From Pelosinus fermentans JBW45 (GTDB lineage Bacteria; Bacillota; Negativicutes; DSM-13327): a DNA stretch of 64,000 nucleotides. Position 1 is the first letter of the stretch. Every line of letters begins with the position of its first letter. The translations under genes and the position numbers were made by a program. Positions 34,309-43,944 of this stretch are shown piece by piece. The notes under the pieces are model-generated. The model did no database searches, was not told the DNA's origin, and was given only the letters and a program-made list of their open reading frames with translations. Location of the stretch: positions 3,006,501-3,070,500 of the forward strand of contig NZ_CP010978.1 of the NCBI RefSeq assembly GCF_000271665.2, in the 5' to 3' direction.

Positions 34309-34821
34309 ATGACTAAACGTAATGATGTTGTAAAATTTGGTGGTAATCCAGTCACACTAATAGGAACAGAAATTAAAATTGGTGATAAAGCTCCGGATTT
34401 TACGGTGCTAAATCCTGATTTATCCTCTCTATCACTTAAGGATACAAAAGGTCAGGTCCGAGTTATTAGTGTTGTACCTTCCATTGATACATCCGTTTGC
34501 GATATACAAACTCGCTGGTTCAATGAAGAGGCTGCGAAAATTGATGGCTTAACAGTGTTATCCATCAGCGTCGACTTACCTTTTGCCTTAAAGAAATATT
34601 GCGCAGCTCAAGGTATTGCTACCATTAAAACTCTGTCTGACCATAGGGAGCTTGATTTTGGACTAAAATATGGATTTGTTATTGAAGAATTACGCCTTTT
34701 ATCTCGTGGAACTGTTGTGATTGATAAAGATGACATTATACGCCACGTAGAATATGTTGCTAATATTGGTGACCAGCCCGATTATGATAAAGTAATGGCT
34801 GTTGTAAAACAATACTTATAA
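34309..34821 (+). CDS. tpx: Thiol peroxidase (Tpx, atypical 2-Cys peroxiredoxin)
   Basis: Reduces hydrogen and alkyl peroxides with thioredoxin. 170 residues. The peroxidatic C64 is in PSIDTSVCDIQTRWFN and the resolving C98 in LKKYCAAQ, the Tpx arrangement. ATG with AAGGAGG upstream; -10 TATAAT at 34272-34277. It is divergent from the ferritin-like gene and transcribed alone. Confidence 0.96.
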   Translation: MTKRNDVVKFGGNPVTLIGTEIKIGDKAPDFTVLNPDLSSLSLKDTKGQVRVISVVPSIDTSVCDIQTRWFNEEAAKIDGLTVLSISVDLPFALKKYCAAQGIATIKTLSDHRELDFGLKYGFVIEELRLLSRGTVVIDKDDIIRHVEYVANIGDQPDYDKVMAVVKQYL

Positions 34822-34834
34822 TATCCAAACTCAT

Positions 34835-34873
34835 CAAAAAATTCCCTTATCTAAAAGATAAGGGAATTTTTGA
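34835..34873. terminator. Bidirectional terminator, tpx / glutamine synthetase
   Basis: TCAAAAATTCCCTTATCT with its complement (one bulged A), between converging genes. Confidence 0.85.
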
Positions 34874-34895
34874 TATAAAGAAAGACATTACACGA

Positions 34896-36797
34896 TTAGA
34901 TGATATTGCGTTTGTATTTTGCATATGCAATTTTCAGCTCTTCTACTTTACCATACATTTCAATCTGAAGAGCCGATACAGTATCATAATCACCTGCTGC
35001 TACAGCATCATTTACTCGCGTAAAAATGGATTTTTGTGCAACAGTATCTTTAGCCAATTCCACGCGCAAAGAATTTACCTTATCCCATAAATATAGATCA
35101 TAGTCTACAGCACTGTCAGCATCATGCAATGACTTAGCTGCCTTTACGATAGCAAGGTTTTCAGGAATAATTCTCTTCAATAATTCCGTTGACCAGCGAA
35201 TTAATGCACCTGCTACGAAAGCATCCAAAATTTCTTGACGAAGAATATTTCCAGCTTTAATAACTTCTGTTTTCGCAGGAAACTTCTTTAAGTTCTCCAT
35301 ATTTTCCCAAACAGTTGCTGGAGGTTTACCAAATAAGCGATTCCGCTCATCTTCTTCATAATCTTCAAATACATCATGCTCACTGCGATAAGCGCGATCT
35401 GTTTCAAGATAAAAACCAGAAGTTCCTGCTTCTTTCGATAATTCAGCTAATATTTCTTTTGTATTCTTGCCAGATGAAACAATAGCCTTAACACCATCAA
35501 GCATACTCAAATAGATTGCTGATAACGCAACATACGTATTCGTATATGGATTAGCTGCACGAACTTCAAAACGAGTCGCTAATGGATTGTTAACATCCCG
35601 CACAAGTCCAGCAAGAATTGTCCGATTACGGGATGGTATCTCCGGAGTATGTCCAAGAGAAGTTACAATGCAAACCGGTGCTTCAAAACCTGGTTTTAAA
35701 CGATTCAAGGCATCATTAGTAGCAGTAATAAACGGGTTAATTGCTTCATAATTTTTTAATAATCCCATAAGAGAGCCATAACCAACAGCACTCATAAAGT
35801 CTTCTTTCATATTGGTAGGAGCAAAAAGATTAACGAGTTTTCCTGATTTCATTTTCGCAGCAAAACCTACATGCGTATGTTCACCATTACCAGCAACACC
35901 AATAATTGGTTTTGCTTTAAAAGTAACCTCAAGACCATTGGCTCTAAATACTTCTTTTACTACAATACGAGCTTGCAGCTCATTGTCCGCAGCTTGCAGG
36001 GCATCAGCAAAACGCCAGTCAATTTCCAACTGCTCGCAAACATGAGTCAAATTACCAGCTTCATCAATGGTGGCTTTAATACCACCAACTTCTTTATGAC
36101 CCATTTCGGTTTTTAAACCGTAGTTGTCTAACATTACAATGGTTTGCTCTAACGCTGTACGCACTGAACCACGGGTACGCTGCCAATATTGTTCTTGCAT
36201 GGTTTGGGATGCGGAGAGTTCAGCAACCTCAGCTTTATCAACAGGGGTCTTTACCCAGAACTCAAGTTCAGTACCGGAAGTAAAAATAATATCCTCAATT
36301 TCTTCACCATTGATATGCTCAAGACCAGCTACTTTAGGATATTTTTTGAATAAACTAATCAGCTCGCTTTTTATGTAACTGAGACTATCAGCCAAAATCG
36401 CACGAGAATCAACACGTAAACCATTGTGAACAAGGAACGCCGGAATACGAAGGGTACCAACTGGCTTCCCCTTTGCTTCATCAATGTAATTATAATTATA
36501 ATCAACAAACCAATTTACACTGGAATCAGCAGGCATATCTACTTTAGCATTATTCAACGTAGCAATTCCTGTAAGTACTACTGATGAACCATCTGTTTGC
36601 ACTGCACTGCCTTGGAAGAAATCATCCATATCTTTAAGGAATAATTCCATAGGAATCTTTTCATCAGTATCGTTACCTGCAAGATCAATACCTACTAAGG
36701 AAACAAATTTAATTTCGGAATGTTCTTTTAATAATTCAATCAACTCATTCTTACCATATTTCCCAGCTGGAATTACATAAAGCAATTCATTTACCAT
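34896..36797 (-). CDS. glnA: Glutamine synthetase, long clostridial type-I-like form
   Basis: Glutamate + ammonia + ATP to glutamine. 633 residues, longer than the ~440-470 of GSI-alpha because of a C-terminal helical extension from about 490. Catalytic segments are visible: EHTHVGF, NRLKPGFEAPV, RNRT with the arginine, and RFEVRAANPYTN. ATG 36797 has GAGGTG upstream; a GTG nine bases earlier overlaps that motif. It lies next to a type III glutamine synthetase on the same strand, but a terminator lies between. Which one is the main assimilatory enzyme is unclear. Confidence 0.88.
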   Translation of the reverse strand: MVNELLYVIPAGKYGKNELIELLKEHSEIKFVSLVGIDLAGNDTDEKIPMELFLKDMDDFFQGSAVQTDGSSVVLTGIATLNNAKVDMPADSSVNWFVDYNYNYIDEAKGKPVGTLRIPAFLVHNGLRVDSRAILADSLSYIKSELISLFKKYPKVAGLEHINGEEIEDIIFTSGTELEFWVKTPVDKAEVAELSASQTMQEQYWQRTRGSVRTALEQTIVMLDNYGLKTEMGHKEVGGIKATIDEAGNLTHVCEQLEIDWRFADALQAADNELQARIVVKEVFRANGLEVTFKAKPIIGVAGNGEHTHVGFAAKMKSGKLVNLFAPTNMKEDFMSAVGYGSLMGLLKNYEAINPFITATNDALNRLKPGFEAPVCIVTSLGHTPEIPSRNRTILAGLVRDVNNPLATRFEVRAANPYTNTYVALSAIYLSMLDGVKAIVSSGKNTKEILAELSKEAGTSGFYLETDRAYRSEHDVFEDYEEDERNRLFGKPPATVWENMENLKKFPAKTEVIKAGNILRQEILDAFVAGALIRWSTELLKRIIPENLAIVKAAKSLHDADSAVDYDLYLWDKVNSLRVELAKDTVAQKSIFTRVNDAVAAGDYDTVSALQIEMYGKVEELKIAYAKYKRNII

Positions 36798-37002
36798 TTC
36801 AATCACCTCTTAAATATTATAAATATAATTGTACTTTGTTATACCCATGATAGTTTCTAAAGTAATTATATCCTCCTTATTGAAAACTTTTCTTTATTTA
36901 ATCTATTATACTATTAATAGTAAAAATTACAAAGATTATACTGATGATTTTTTTATATAAGATTTACATTAACAAGCAAACGCCCAGATCCTGAACGCCA
37001 CA

Positions 37003-37033
37003 AAAAAAAGCCTGGCAGTGTAAGCCAGGCTTT
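37003..37033 (-). terminator. Terminator of the type III glutamine synthetase
   Basis: AAAGCCTGGC/GCCAGGCTTT stem followed by eight T on the minus strand. Confidence 0.9.
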
Positions 37034-37045
37034 TAATTTATTAGA

Positions 37046-39139
37046 TTATATATTGAATAACAGATCACCGTAAGTTGGCATTGGCCATACATCTTTATCT
37101 ACCAGAGTTTCAAGTGTATCAACAACTTCGCGTAGTACTGCCATTTTTTCAAATACATCAAATCGGAATAATGAAGCTTGATCATAAGTGTCTCCATGAG
37201 CATTAGTAGCCTTCTCTACAGTTTCTTCAAGAACAGCAATATTTTTCTTTAATGATGCTGTCAACGAAGATACTTCTGTTAGCAATTCAGTTTGAGCTGT
37301 TAAATCCGCTGCTACACCTGTAGCTTTAATTGTATTTATTGAAACCGCAAGGTTTGTGGCGAACTTGATAACAGAAGGAAGTATTTGTCTCTTAGCCATT
37401 TCTATCATTGTTAAAGCTTCAACGTTAATCGTTTTGATATAATTTTCAAGAGCGATTTCATAACGGGACTCCATTTCTACCTTACTCAATACAGCATGTT
37501 TTTCCATGACTGCTATGTTCTTTTCAGAAATAAGAGCCTTAATGGATTCTACTGTAGTTCTTAAGTTTAAAAGTCCTCTCTTTTCAGCTTCAACAACCCA
37601 TTCATCTGAATATCCATTGCCGTTAAATACCACTCTTTTATGATTGGTAACATATTCAGTAATAATTGTTTTTACTTCGGCCTTTGCATCTGTAGCATTT
37701 TCTAATCGATCCGCAACTTCATTTAGCACTTCCGCCACAATCGTATTTAAGGTTATATTGGGTTCAGCGATGGAAGCTGAAGATGGACACATTCTAAATT
37801 CAAACTTATTGCCAGTAAACGCAAACGGAGAAGTTCTGTTTCTGTCTGTTGCATCTTTCGGTAACGGCGGCAGCGTAGTAACACCAATTTCCATATTACC
37901 ACCATTTTTAGAGCTTGTGGCACCACCATTTTCAATCTGTTCTAGAATATCTTGTAATTGCTCTCCTAAGAATATTGATATGATAGCTGGAGGAGCTTCA
38001 TTCGCACCTAGTCTATGATCATTTCCTGGATTTGCAGCTGATACTCTTAATAAATCCGCATATACATCAACAGCCTTTATAACAGAGCATAAGAATACAA
38101 GAAATTGCTGATTATCATGAGGAGTACGACCTGGCTCCAATAAATTCACTCCATCATCGGTTCCCATAGACCAGTTATTATGTTTACCAGAACCATTAAT
38201 GCCAGCAAATGGCTTTTCATGCAATAAACATACAAGATCATGTCGTAAAGCAACCTTCTTCATTATATCCATAGTAAGCTGATTGTGATCTGTTGCTATA
38301 TTTGTAGTAGTAAATATTGGAGCTAGTTCATGTTGCGCAGGAGCAACTTCGTTATGTTTAGACTTGGCTGCAATTCCAAGTTTCCAAAGCTCTTCATCTA
38401 ATTCCTTCATATAGGCAGATATCTTTTCTTTAATTGAACCGAAATAATGATCCTCTAATTCTTGTCCCTTTGGAGGTTTCGCACCAAAAAGTGTTCTTCC
38501 TGTAAATATTAAGTCTTTTCTTTGTTCATATGTTTTCTTATCAATAATAAAGTATTCTTGCTCTGGTCCAACAGTTGTAATAACTCTATTCGTTGTTGTA
38601 TTTCCAAGAGCTCTTAATACACGTAATGCTTGCTTACCTAACGCTTCCATTGAACGCAATAACGGAGTCTTTTTATCTAAAGCCTCTCCAGTATAAGAGC
38701 AAAAGGCTGTTGGTATACATAATGAATCGTCTTTTACAAATGCAGGTGATGTACAATCCCATGCAGTATATCCTCTGGCTTCAAAAGTAGCTCTAAGACC
38801 ACCGGATGGGAATGAAGAAGCATCTGGTTCTCCCTTAATTAATTCTTTGCCCGAAAACTCCATGATCGCTTTACCATCAGAAGTTGGCGATATAAACGCA
38901 TCATGTTTTTCAGCAGTAATACCTGTCATTGGTTGGAACCAATGAGTGAAATGGGTTGCACCTTTTTCAAGAGCCCAGTCTTTCATCGCATTAGCTACTA
39001 CATCTGCCACTACTGGATCTAAAGGAAGTCCCTCTTCAATTGTCTTCCTTAAAGCTTTATATGTGGCTTTAGGAAGACACTCCTTCATAACTGCATCATT
39101 AAATACGTTTGAACCGAAAATTTGACCTAAGTTGCTCAT
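37046..39139 (-). CDS. glnN: Glutamine synthetase type III
   Basis: 697 residues, the large hexamer-forming GSIII class (about 700 residues). It shows the GSIII N-terminus (FGSNVFND), [16 protein letters not shown] for metal binding, [10 protein letters not shown], and [12 protein letters not shown], all in the expected order. ATG with GAGAGGGG upstream. The neighbouring gene encodes a second, unrelated-length glutamine synthetase. In a lysine fermenter, ammonia is abundant, so these may serve recycling or be induced in nitrogen limitation. No GlnR/TnrA-like site was recognised. Confidence 0.95.
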   Translation of the reverse strand: MSNLGQIFGSNVFNDAVMKECLPKATYKALRKTIEEGLPLDPVVADVVANAMKDWALEKGATHFTHWFQPMTGITAEKHDAFISPTSDGKAIMEFSGKELIKGEPDASSFPSGGLRATFEARGYTAWDCTSPAFVKDDSLCIPTAFCSYTGEALDKKTPLLRSMEALGKQALRVLRALGNTTTNRVITTVGPEQEYFIIDKKTYEQRKDLIFTGRTLFGAKPPKGQELEDHYFGSIKEKISAYMKELDEELWKLGIAAKSKHNEVAPAQHELAPIFTTTNIATDHNQLTMDIMKKVALRHDLVCLLHEKPFAGINGSGKHNNWSMGTDDGVNLLEPGRTPHDNQQFLVFLCSVIKAVDVYADLLRVSAANPGNDHRLGANEAPPAIISIFLGEQLQDILEQIENGGATSSKNGGNMEIGVTTLPPLPKDATDRNRTSPFAFTGNKFEFRMCPSSASIAEPNITLNTIVAEVLNEVADRLENATDAKAEVKTIITEYVTNHKRVVFNGNGYSDEWVVEAEKRGLLNLRTTVESIKALISEKNIAVMEKHAVLSKVEMESRYEIALENYIKTINVEALTMIEMAKRQILPSVIKFATNLAVSINTIKATGVAADLTAQTELLTEVSSLTASLKKNIAVLEETVEKATNAHGDTYDQASLFRFDVFEKMAVLREVVDTLETLVDKDVWPMPTYGDLLFNI

Positions 39140-39251
39140 CTACAAAAACCCCTCTCAATTTTTCATATCGCATTACTGTTTATTCTAAATAAAACTTGCT
39201 AAAAAAGATGACAGATTGGATATTTTTTTTAATGCAGCAACACAATTGCTA

Positions 39252-39292
39252 CAAAAAAAACAGACCCCTCCACTTGTTCAGTGGTAGGAGTC
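39252..39292 (-). terminator. Terminator of the lysine-fermentation operon
   Basis: On the minus strand GACTCCTACCACT/AGTGGAGGGGTC with mismatches, then eight T. It closes the lysP-kamA-atoD-atoA unit. Confidence 0.85.
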
Positions 39293-39370
39293 ATCATTGA
39301 CTCATAATTTTCATTTATATTAATATTATAGCACAAAAATGTTTTTTGTCTAGCTATAATATCGTCATCT

Positions 39371-40030
39371 TTAAAAAATACGAATATTGTCTTCAGAAAA
39401 AATTAATTGGGCACCTGTTGCAGCAACTACTTCCTCTAATGTAGTGCCTTCGGCAATTTCAATTAAATGTAATCCATCTTTCTGAACGGCAATAACCGCC
39501 ATATCAGTAATAATTAAATCAACTTCAGCCTGAGCTGTGAGAGGTAAAGAACACTGCTTTACAATTTTGGCAGTTCCATCTTTATTATTATGTTCCATGG
39601 CAATGATGATTTTTTTGGCACCTACAACTAAGTCCATGGCTCCACCCATGCCTGAAATTCTTTTTCCCGGAACCATCCAATTGGCTAAATTACCTTGTTC
39701 ATCTACTTCTAAAGCCCCTAGTACGGTGGTATCAACATGACCGCCTCGAATAATAGCAAATGACATGGCACTATCAAAACAACATCCATTCTCTTGAATC
39801 GTCACTGGTTTTCCTCCAGCATTCACGAGATCCTTATCTGCCAATTCCGATTGTGGCTCCGGTCCAATTCCCAAGAATCCGTTTTCAGAGTGTAAAACAA
39901 TAGAAACTCCGTGAGATAGATAATTTGCTACTAGAGTAGGCATGCCAATACCCAAATTAACGACATCGCCATCATGCAATTCTTCAGCCACCCGTTTAGC
40001 GATACGAACGCGTTTATCCATTTGAGCCAT
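39371..40030 (-). CDS. atoA: Acetoacetate:butyryl-CoA/acetate CoA-transferase, beta subunit
   Basis: 219 residues. Class I CoA-transferase beta subunit; the catalytic glutamate is in SENGFLGIGP, after NLGIGMPTLV. With AtoD it moves CoA between acetoacetate (made by Kce) and butyryl-CoA or acetyl-CoA, so lysine carbon can leave as butyrate or acetate. The open frame extends 11 codons upstream, but ATG 40030 has GGGAGG. It follows atoD after four bases. Last gene of the unit. Confidence 0.93.
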   Translation of the reverse strand: MAQMDKRVRIAKRVAEELHDGDVVNLGIGMPTLVANYLSHGVSIVLHSENGFLGIGPEPQSELADKDLVNAGGKPVTIQENGCCFDSAMSFAIIRGGHVDTTVLGALEVDEQGNLANWMVPGKRISGMGGAMDLVVGAKKIIIAMEHNNKDGTAKIVKQCSLPLTAQAEVDLIITDMAVIAVQKDGLHLIEIAEGTTLEEVVAATGAQLIFSEDNIRIF

Positions 40031-40034
40031 AAAG

Positions 40035-40685
40035 CTACCTCCCTTTGACCAAAAGATCGACAAAAATTCCTGGAGTTATCACGTTATCAGGTTCAATTGC
40101 TCCTGCCGCTACGACTTCTTCCACTTCAACAATGACATTCTTAGCAGCCATAGCCATTAAGGGATTGAAATTTCTAGCCGAAAAACGGTAAATCAAATTT
40201 CCATGACAATCAGCTTTATATGCTTTTAATAGGGCAAAATCTGCTTTTAAAGGCTCTTCCAGCAAATAGGTTTTATCTGCTACCACGATTTTGGATTTTC
40301 CTTCTTCTACTACTGTCCCAACCCCTGTAGGAGTCAATACTCCCCCTAGACCGGAACCGCCAGCACGAATTTGTTCCGCAAGAGTTCCTTGAGGAGTTAA
40401 GACAATTTTCAACGCCCCCTCTTCCATACATCTGCCACTCTCAGGATGCCCACCAATATACGATGTATATAATGTAGACATTTGCTTACTATCTTGCAGT
40501 TTACCTACACCGACTCCTGGATAAGCACTATCATTTGTTATGACCGTTAAATTTTTCGTGCCTTTCTCTACCAACGCCTGCACTAACCCATCAGGCGTTC
40601 CAACACCTAAAAACCCACCAATCATAATACACATTCCTTCAGAAATATCCTTCACAGCTTCGTTTGCAGTACAAATCTTTACCAT
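40035..40685 (-). CDS. atoD: Acetoacetate:butyryl-CoA/acetate CoA-transferase, alpha subunit
   Basis: 216 residues. Alpha subunit signature GGFLGVGTPDGLVQAL near residues 22-37 with the CoA-binding glycine cluster GGSGLGGVLTPTGVGT. Pairs with AtoA. ATG preceded by GGAGG and AAGGTGAT. It follows kamA by about 30 bp, in the pathway cluster. Confidence 0.93.
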   Translation of the reverse strand: MVKICTANEAVKDISEGMCIMIGGFLGVGTPDGLVQALVEKGTKNLTVITNDSAYPGVGVGKLQDSKQMSTLYTSYIGGHPESGRCMEEGALKIVLTPQGTLAEQIRAGGSGLGGVLTPTGVGTVVEEGKSKIVVADKTYLLEEPLKADFALLKAYKADCHGNLIYRFSARNFNPLMAMAAKNVIVEVEEVVAAGAIEPDNVITPGIFVDLLVKGR

Positions 40686-40716
40686 AGATCACCTTCCACC
40701 TCCAATAAGCCATCCA

Positions 40717-41997
40717 TCATTTCATAATCAATAACGCAGAATTCGCCTCTTTTGCATCGTTCTTTCTTCCTACTGATGAAATCGATGATAATGCTTTATC
40801 ACCGCTTAACATTCCTGCTAAGCCTACTGTTGTATCATGATGATAACCGCCGCACACTTCACAAGGTGCTTCCGGATCTACATAATGCTTAGGCTCTGTA
40901 TAGGTTGTAAACACGCCTTCATAATTTCGCAATACGGTTTTACTAGCATTTTGAGAAACTAAATATTGAGGCATAACCGGGATCTTGCCACCACCTCCTG
41001 GCGCATCAACAACGTAAGTAGGAACGGCTAATCCTGAAGTATGCCCTCTTAAATATTCAATCGCCTGAATTCCCGAACTAATGGGTGTTCTAAAATGCTG
41101 TATGCCTTGTGACATATCACATTGATAAATATAATAAGGTTTTACTCTTATCTTTAATAATTGCTGCATCAGTTTTTTTATTAATTCTGGGCAATCGTTA
41201 ACCCCCTTTAAGAGAACCGCTTGATTGCCAAGAGGTATTCCAGCATCAGCTAAAGAAGCACAAGCCATACTGGCAGCCTCTGTTATTTCTTTAGGATGAT
41301 TAAAATGGACATTCACATAAATTGGATGGTATTTTTTTAGAATTGTGCATAAGGCAGGAGTAATTCTTTGCGGCAAAACTACAGGTGTACGAGTGCCAAA
41401 ACGGATAATTTCTACGTGCTTTATTTGCCGTAATTCTTTCAGAATGTATTCAATTAGTTCATCGCTAATTAGAAAAGCATCACCGCCAGATAAAATAACA
41501 TCTCTGACTACTGGCGTTTCTCTTATATATTGAATACAGTTGTCAATTTGTTGTTTCGTACGTGCTTGATCACAAACTCCGGCAATCCGCCTTCTGGTGC
41601 AATGACGGCAATACATAGAACATTGATCCGTGACTAAAAACAGTACTCGGTCAGGATATCGATGAGTAAGTCCTGTAACAGGTGAATCCTGATCTTCGTG
41701 CAAAGGGTCAGCCATATCAAATTGCCCAAACTGTAGTTCCGTTGCTGTTGGAATTGCTTGTTTACGCACAGGACAATTCAAATTTTCAACATCAATTAGC
41801 GTTGCATAATAGGGGGTGATCGCCATTCTTAGACTTTGCAGGCAACTTAAAATTCCTTCTTCTTCTTTTTGAACTAATGGAATAACCTGCTTTAGCATGG
41901 AGAGTGAAGTAATGCGATTCGCTACTTGCCATCGCCAATCTTGCCATTCTTCTTCTGTTACATTGGTCCACAAAGGAATATCATGATAATCACGCAT
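40717..41997 (-). CDS. kamA: Lysine 2,3-aminomutase
   Basis: Radical-SAM, PLP-dependent enzyme: L-lysine to L-beta-lysine, first step of lysine fermentation. 426 residues. The [4Fe-4S] cysteines are 126, 130 and 133 (CSMYCRHC), the PLP lysine is K338 (DAPGGGGK), and the substrate-binding aspartates are D294 and D331; all are one higher than in the Clostridium subterminale enzyme. The C-terminal CEVCGGYHHD may hold the structural zinc. ATG 41997 has AAGGGAG upstream; an in-frame start 21 bp earlier lacks one. It lies between lysP and atoD. Confidence 0.96.
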   Translation of the reverse strand: MRDYHDIPLWTNVTEEEWQDWRWQVANRITSLSMLKQVIPLVQKEEEGILSCLQSLRMAITPYYATLIDVENLNCPVRKQAIPTATELQFGQFDMADPLHEDQDSPVTGLTHRYPDRVLFLVTDQCSMYCRHCTRRRIAGVCDQARTKQQIDNCIQYIRETPVVRDVILSGGDAFLISDELIEYILKELRQIKHVEIIRFGTRTPVVLPQRITPALCTILKKYHPIYVNVHFNHPKEITEAASMACASLADAGIPLGNQAVLLKGVNDCPELIKKLMQQLLKIRVKPYYIYQCDMSQGIQHFRTPISSGIQAIEYLRGHTSGLAVPTYVVDAPGGGGKIPVMPQYLVSQNASKTVLRNYEGVFTTYTEPKHYVDPEAPCEVCGGYHHDTTVGLAGMLSGDKALSSISSVGRKNDAKEANSALLIMK

Positions 41998-42069
41998 TTT
42001 ATAAACTCCCTTCGCCAATTGACTCCATTCTTTTTCTATAAACTCACTCTTAATGGAATCAGATCTGTA

Positions 42070-43569
42070 TCAAACTAGATTCTTGCTCAAGTCTACTTTT
42101 TCCAAAGCGATTACTTTCGTTTTTTTAGAAAACTTATACCCTAGATACGTTGCTAAGAAAATAGGAATACCCACATAGGACACGGCTAGTCCATACCAGT
42201 CTACTTCTCCGCCTAAAAAGGCATTATAATTTTGTCCAATGATTACGATGCCGCAAAGTACCATCGCAAATAGAGGTCCAAAGGGGAACCATTTTGCTTT
42301 ATATTTAAGTTGAGATAAATCAAGTCCTTGCCGGATAAATGCTTGACGGAAACGATAGTGGCTAATGGCAATACCTAGCCAAGCAATGAAACCAATCATT
42401 CCTGTAATGTTAAGCAGCCATGTATAAGCAGTACCTTCCCCAACTAACGAGGAAAGAAAGGCTAAAAATCCAATAGCAGAAGTAGCATAAAGAGAATTAG
42501 TTGGAACACCGCGTTTATTGACTTTGCCAAAAATCCGAGGAGCTTTGCCTTCTTTTGCCATAGCATACAGCATACGAGTTGAGGCATATAATCCTGAATT
42601 CGCACAAGATAGCACGGATGTGAGTATGATTGCATTCATTAGGGATGCTGCTGCCGCAAATCCAGCACGGCTGAATACTAGAGTAAAGGGACTGACAGCA
42701 ACATTTTCCACATCACCTTTTAATAAATTTTCATCCGTATAGGGTAGGATAAAACCAATAATAATTAAAGCACCAATATAAAATAGGAGAATGCGCCAGA
42801 ATACCGTATTAATTGCTTTTGGTACATCTCTTTCAGGATTTTCACTTTCGCCAGCAGCAATGCCAACCAGTTCAGTGCCTTGGAAAGAAAAACCAGCAAT
42901 CATGAAGATCGCCAATATTGCGCTAAATCCACCAACAAAAGGTGCTTCTTGGATTTGCCAATTAGAGAACCCTGGCGAAGCCCCTCCACCAATCCCTAAA
43001 ATCATCAATGTGCCTACCACTAAAAAGATGATAACGGTTATTACCTTAGCACCTGCAAACCAATATTCACTTTCACCATATGCTCTTGTTGATAAGTAAT
43101 TAAGAGCAAATAAAATTACCAAAAAGAGTCCACTCCAGTAATATCCAGGAATATCAGGGAGCCAAAATTTCATTATGATGGCACCTGCTACTAATTCTAC
43201 TGCAATACAGGTTGCCCAGTTTAACCAATAGTTCCAACCGATTGCAAAACCTAAAGCCGGATCAACAAACCTTGCTGCATAGGTTCCGAAAGATCCTGGA
43301 ACGGGTAAGTAGGTTGCCATTTCTCCTAAACTAGTCATTAGAAAATAAACCATAATCCCAATGACGCCATAAGCTACCAGCGCGCCACCCGGACCTGCAG
43401 TACTGACTGATGCACCACTTGCCAAGAATAACCCCGTGCCGATAGCACCACCAAGTGCTATCATATTCATGTGACGGGCTTTTAAACTTCGCTTTAATTC
43501 CTCTTTGCCTCCAACACCTGTCTCCTCCCTAAGGCTTTGGATTTTCCCTGTTTCCAGGTCGGCATTCAT
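42070..43569 (-). CDS. lysP: Lysine-specific permease (AAT family)
   Basis: Proton-coupled uptake of lysine through the inner membrane. About 499 residues, 12 helices. It closely follows E. coli LysP in many segments: PVPGSF, GWNYWLNWA, GEAEYWF-like GESEYWF, GFSFQGTELVGIAAGESENP, and TRMLYAMAKEGKAPRIF. ATG 43569 follows AAAGGAG; a GTG three codons earlier overlaps it. First gene of the second lysine unit, with kamA, atoD, atoA after it. A sigma-54 promoter (43665-43681) and a cluster of palindromic half-sites lie upstream. Confidence 0.93.
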   Translation of the reverse strand: MNADLETGKIQSLREETGVGGKEELKRSLKARHMNMIALGGAIGTGLFLASGASVSTAGPGGALVAYGVIGIMVYFLMTSLGEMATYLPVPGSFGTYAARFVDPALGFAIGWNYWLNWATCIAVELVAGAIIMKFWLPDIPGYYWSGLFLVILFALNYLSTRAYGESEYWFAGAKVITVIIFLVVGTLMILGIGGGASPGFSNWQIQEAPFVGGFSAILAIFMIAGFSFQGTELVGIAAGESENPERDVPKAINTVFWRILLFYIGALIIIGFILPYTDENLLKGDVENVAVSPFTLVFSRAGFAAAASLMNAIILTSVLSCANSGLYASTRMLYAMAKEGKAPRIFGKVNKRGVPTNSLYATSAIGFLAFLSSLVGEGTAYTWLLNITGMIGFIAWLGIAISHYRFRQAFIRQGLDLSQLKYKAKWFPFGPLFAMVLCGIVIIGQNYNAFLGGEVDWYGLAVSYVGIPIFLATYLGYKFSKKTKVIALEKVDLSKNLV

Positions 43570-43664
43570 GAAATTCACTCCTTTTTTAATGAATATTTGG
43601 AATTTTTAATTAATTATTTGACCGTGGTGCCAGTCAGACAGAACTTTAATTTTTATTATAAGAA

Positions 43665-43681
43665 TTGCAATAACCATGCCA
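43665..43681 (-). promoter_or_regulatory. Sigma-54 promoter of lysP-kamA-atoDA
   Basis: On the minus strand TGGCATGGTTATTGCAA: GG and GC doublets ten bases apart, nearly the same as the leucine dehydrogenase promoter. It lies 95 bp before the lysP ATG. Confidence 0.8.
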
Positions 43682-43814
43682 ACAGCAGCAGTATCAACAA
43701 TATTCGCTTATCTATTATGGATGAATACCAAGTTTTTTCTTAATATGACTAATCTTCGGCACTAGAATGACAACGATGAGCGATACTATTACACTTTACA
43801 ACCTATTTTATATT

Positions 43815-43869
43815 TGCTGAAATTTCGGCAAACCGCCGAAAAATGAGCAGAAGCCACAAAAATTCAGCA
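43815..43869. promoter_or_regulatory. Upstream activator sites before lysP
   Basis: TGCTGAAATTTCGGCA at 43815-43830 is a near-perfect 16-bp palindrome. Overlapping it, TTTCGGC-N5-GCCGAAA spans 43823-43841, and TTCAGCA recurs at 43863-43869. A further half-site TTCGGCA lies at 43755-43761. The palindrome matches the one before kdd at 13 of 16 bases. Confidence 0.7.
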
Positions 43870-43944
43870 GTATTGTAACTACTAAATTTTTATGTCTTCT
43901 GCTATCTTTTATTTAATGAAAGCTTTATATTAATTTAATTAGCT

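Noticed and set aside
43616-43632. TGGCACC motif upstream of lysP as a sigma-54 promoter
   Set aside because: The -24 half fits, but the -12 position reads TCAAAT with no GC ten bases after GG. The site at 43665-43681 fits fully.
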